Notes under the pieces: model-generated
What the model saw: only the letters and a program-made list of their open reading frames with translations
Told to the model about the DNA's origin: nothing
Database searches by the model: none
Assembly: GCF_023684385.1 (NCBI RefSeq)
Contig: NZ_JAGSOJ010000002.1
Coordinates: 868,001-932,000, forward strand
DNA length: 64,000 nucleotides
Direction: 5' to 3'
DNA from: Oceanirhabdus seepicola
GTDB taxonomy: Bacteria; Bacillota; Clostridia; Clostridiales; Clostridiaceae
Shown here: piece after piece, positions 63,762 through 64,000 of the stretch
How positions within the stretch are numbered: the first letter of the stretch is position 1
How the letters are laid out: each line of letters opens with the position of its first letter
Program-made: the position numbers and the translations under genes

Positions 63762-63818
63762 ATGGACGCTGGTCCTGAATGGGTTATATGTAAAGACAAT
63801 TTAATATGGAGGAATTAG
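63762..63818 (+). CDS. leader peptide of 18 residues
   Basis: A short ORF with a good GAGGTGAG site, encoding MDAGPEWVICKDNLIWRN. It opens with Asp, Pro and Glu near the start, like leader peptides whose acidic/proline-rich beginnings destabilise the ribosome at low Mg2+ (E. coli MgtL is the known case). The ORF ends in GGAGGAATTAG, whose GGAGGAA is identical to the downstream ribosome site at 63915-63921. It lies between the promoter and the putative transporter gene, so it probably controls it. Confidence 0.6.
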   Translation: MDAGPEWVICKDNLIWRN

Positions 63819-63921
63819 TCAATTCATTAATTTATAATTAAAAATATTTGCTTTAAATACTAGTGTTTTTAATTATGAATTAATGGGAAAATAGAACTGT
63901 TCCTCCTGGGGATAGGAGGAA
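63808..63921 (+). promoter_or_regulatory. candidate translational switch: two GGAGGAA sites competing for one TTCCTCC
   Basis: GGAGGAA occurs at 63808-63814 (end of leader ORF) and 63915-63921 (RBS of the next gene). TTCCTCC at 63900-63906 can pair with either. A stem built on CATTAATT and AATTAATG (about 63820-63887) brings the first GGAGGAA near the TTCCTCC. The RBS hairpin has an eight-base loop, TGGGGATA. Confidence 0.65.
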
Positions 63922-63926
63922 TGGAA

Positions 63927-64000
63927 ATGAATAAGTTAACAAATTTTCACTTGAAGTCTATACTCAATAAGAAGGTTTATGATGAGTTTGATGAGGTAAT
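63927..64000 (+). CDS. probable PRC-barrel/MgtE-family protein (5' end only)
   Basis: Only 24 codons lie in the window: MNKLTNFHLKSILNKKVYDE plus FDEV. The SILNKKVYDEFDEV stretch resembles the first strands of PRC-barrel domains that open clostridial MgtE-type Mg2+ transporter-family proteins. The call rests on that alone. Start 63927 is 6 bp after GGAGGA; the ATG at 63921 is too close to it. The structured leader upstream implies conditional expression. Confidence 0.4.
   Translation, partial: MNKLTNFHLKSILNKKVYDEFDEV

Noticed and set aside
63640..63930. M-box or yybP-ykoY riboswitch before the putative transporter gene
   Set aside because: The conserved core sequences of either class are not visible; the leader ORF and competing GGAGGAA sites explain the region better.

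Overview
The window is an AT-rich, gene-dense chromosomal segment of a low-GC Gram-positive anaerobe, most probably Clostridium sensu stricto. Signs of this are strong purine-rich Shine-Dalgarno sites, frequent TTG and GTG starts, T-box leaders on aminoacyl-tRNA synthetase genes, an oxygen-sensitive two-subunit L-serine dehydratase, a 2-hydroxyacyl-CoA dehydratase-type activase, and several families typical of clostridia (DUF3793, DUF5685, DUF4363/DUF421). The species cannot be fixed from the sequence alone. No rRNA, tRNA, prophage, CRISPR array or transposase gene was seen.

Layout. 0-8 kb: a truncated TetR regulator with two operators but no visible target gene, a TPR protein, UDP-GlcNAc 2-epimerase, a 1409-residue activase, flavodoxin and a DUF3793 protein. 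8-13.5 kb: two tandem ABC-F ribosome-protection paralogues behind a long attenuator leader, then a patatin-like lipase. 13.7-24.5 kb: a HELLH protein, isoaspartyl dipeptidase, an LCP cell-wall transferase with a 15-bp repeat tract, a MITE-like element, an NlpC/P60 lipoprotein lacking its catalytic cysteine next to an OmpR-type two-component system, a P-loop ATPase and an M18 aminopeptidase. 24.6-33.1 kb: one giant cyclic beta-1,2-glucan synthase-like gene. 33.2-48.8 kb: trpS behind a Trp T-box, a small kinase-like ATPase, prfC, a diguanylate cyclase, tyrS, a FliK-like/FlhB-like pair, a phosphoesterase, DUF2225, a small alarmone synthetase, and leuS behind a Leu T-box. 48.8-64 kb: a CYTH-DUF5685-J-domain-membrane protein operon, a nucleoid-associated protein, class II aldolase, DUF421/DUF4363, a uridine-kinase-like protein, sdaAB-sdaAA, a CAX-type exchanger, a lipid kinase, a YgiQ radical SAM protein and the start of a probable Mg2+ transporter-family gene behind a structured leader.

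The most unusual content is between the genes. One dispersed family (about ten full, half or miniature copies) is an imperfect palindrome of up to about 250 bp. Its outer arms are 7-bp tandem arrays, and different copies use different 7-mers while the two arms of each full copy remain complementary; the core folds into several conserved hairpins. A second palindromic family has arms built on AAATAAATAAC and AGGTGTATG. One copy of each family overlaps the end of a coding region. Two leaders also show mutually exclusive pairings: an attenuator before the ABC-F genes (12291-12390), and at the right edge (63762-63921) a short leader ORF ending in a GGAGGAA identical to the downstream ribosome binding site, with one TTCCTCC able to pair with either. 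These three systems are the best targets for follow-up.
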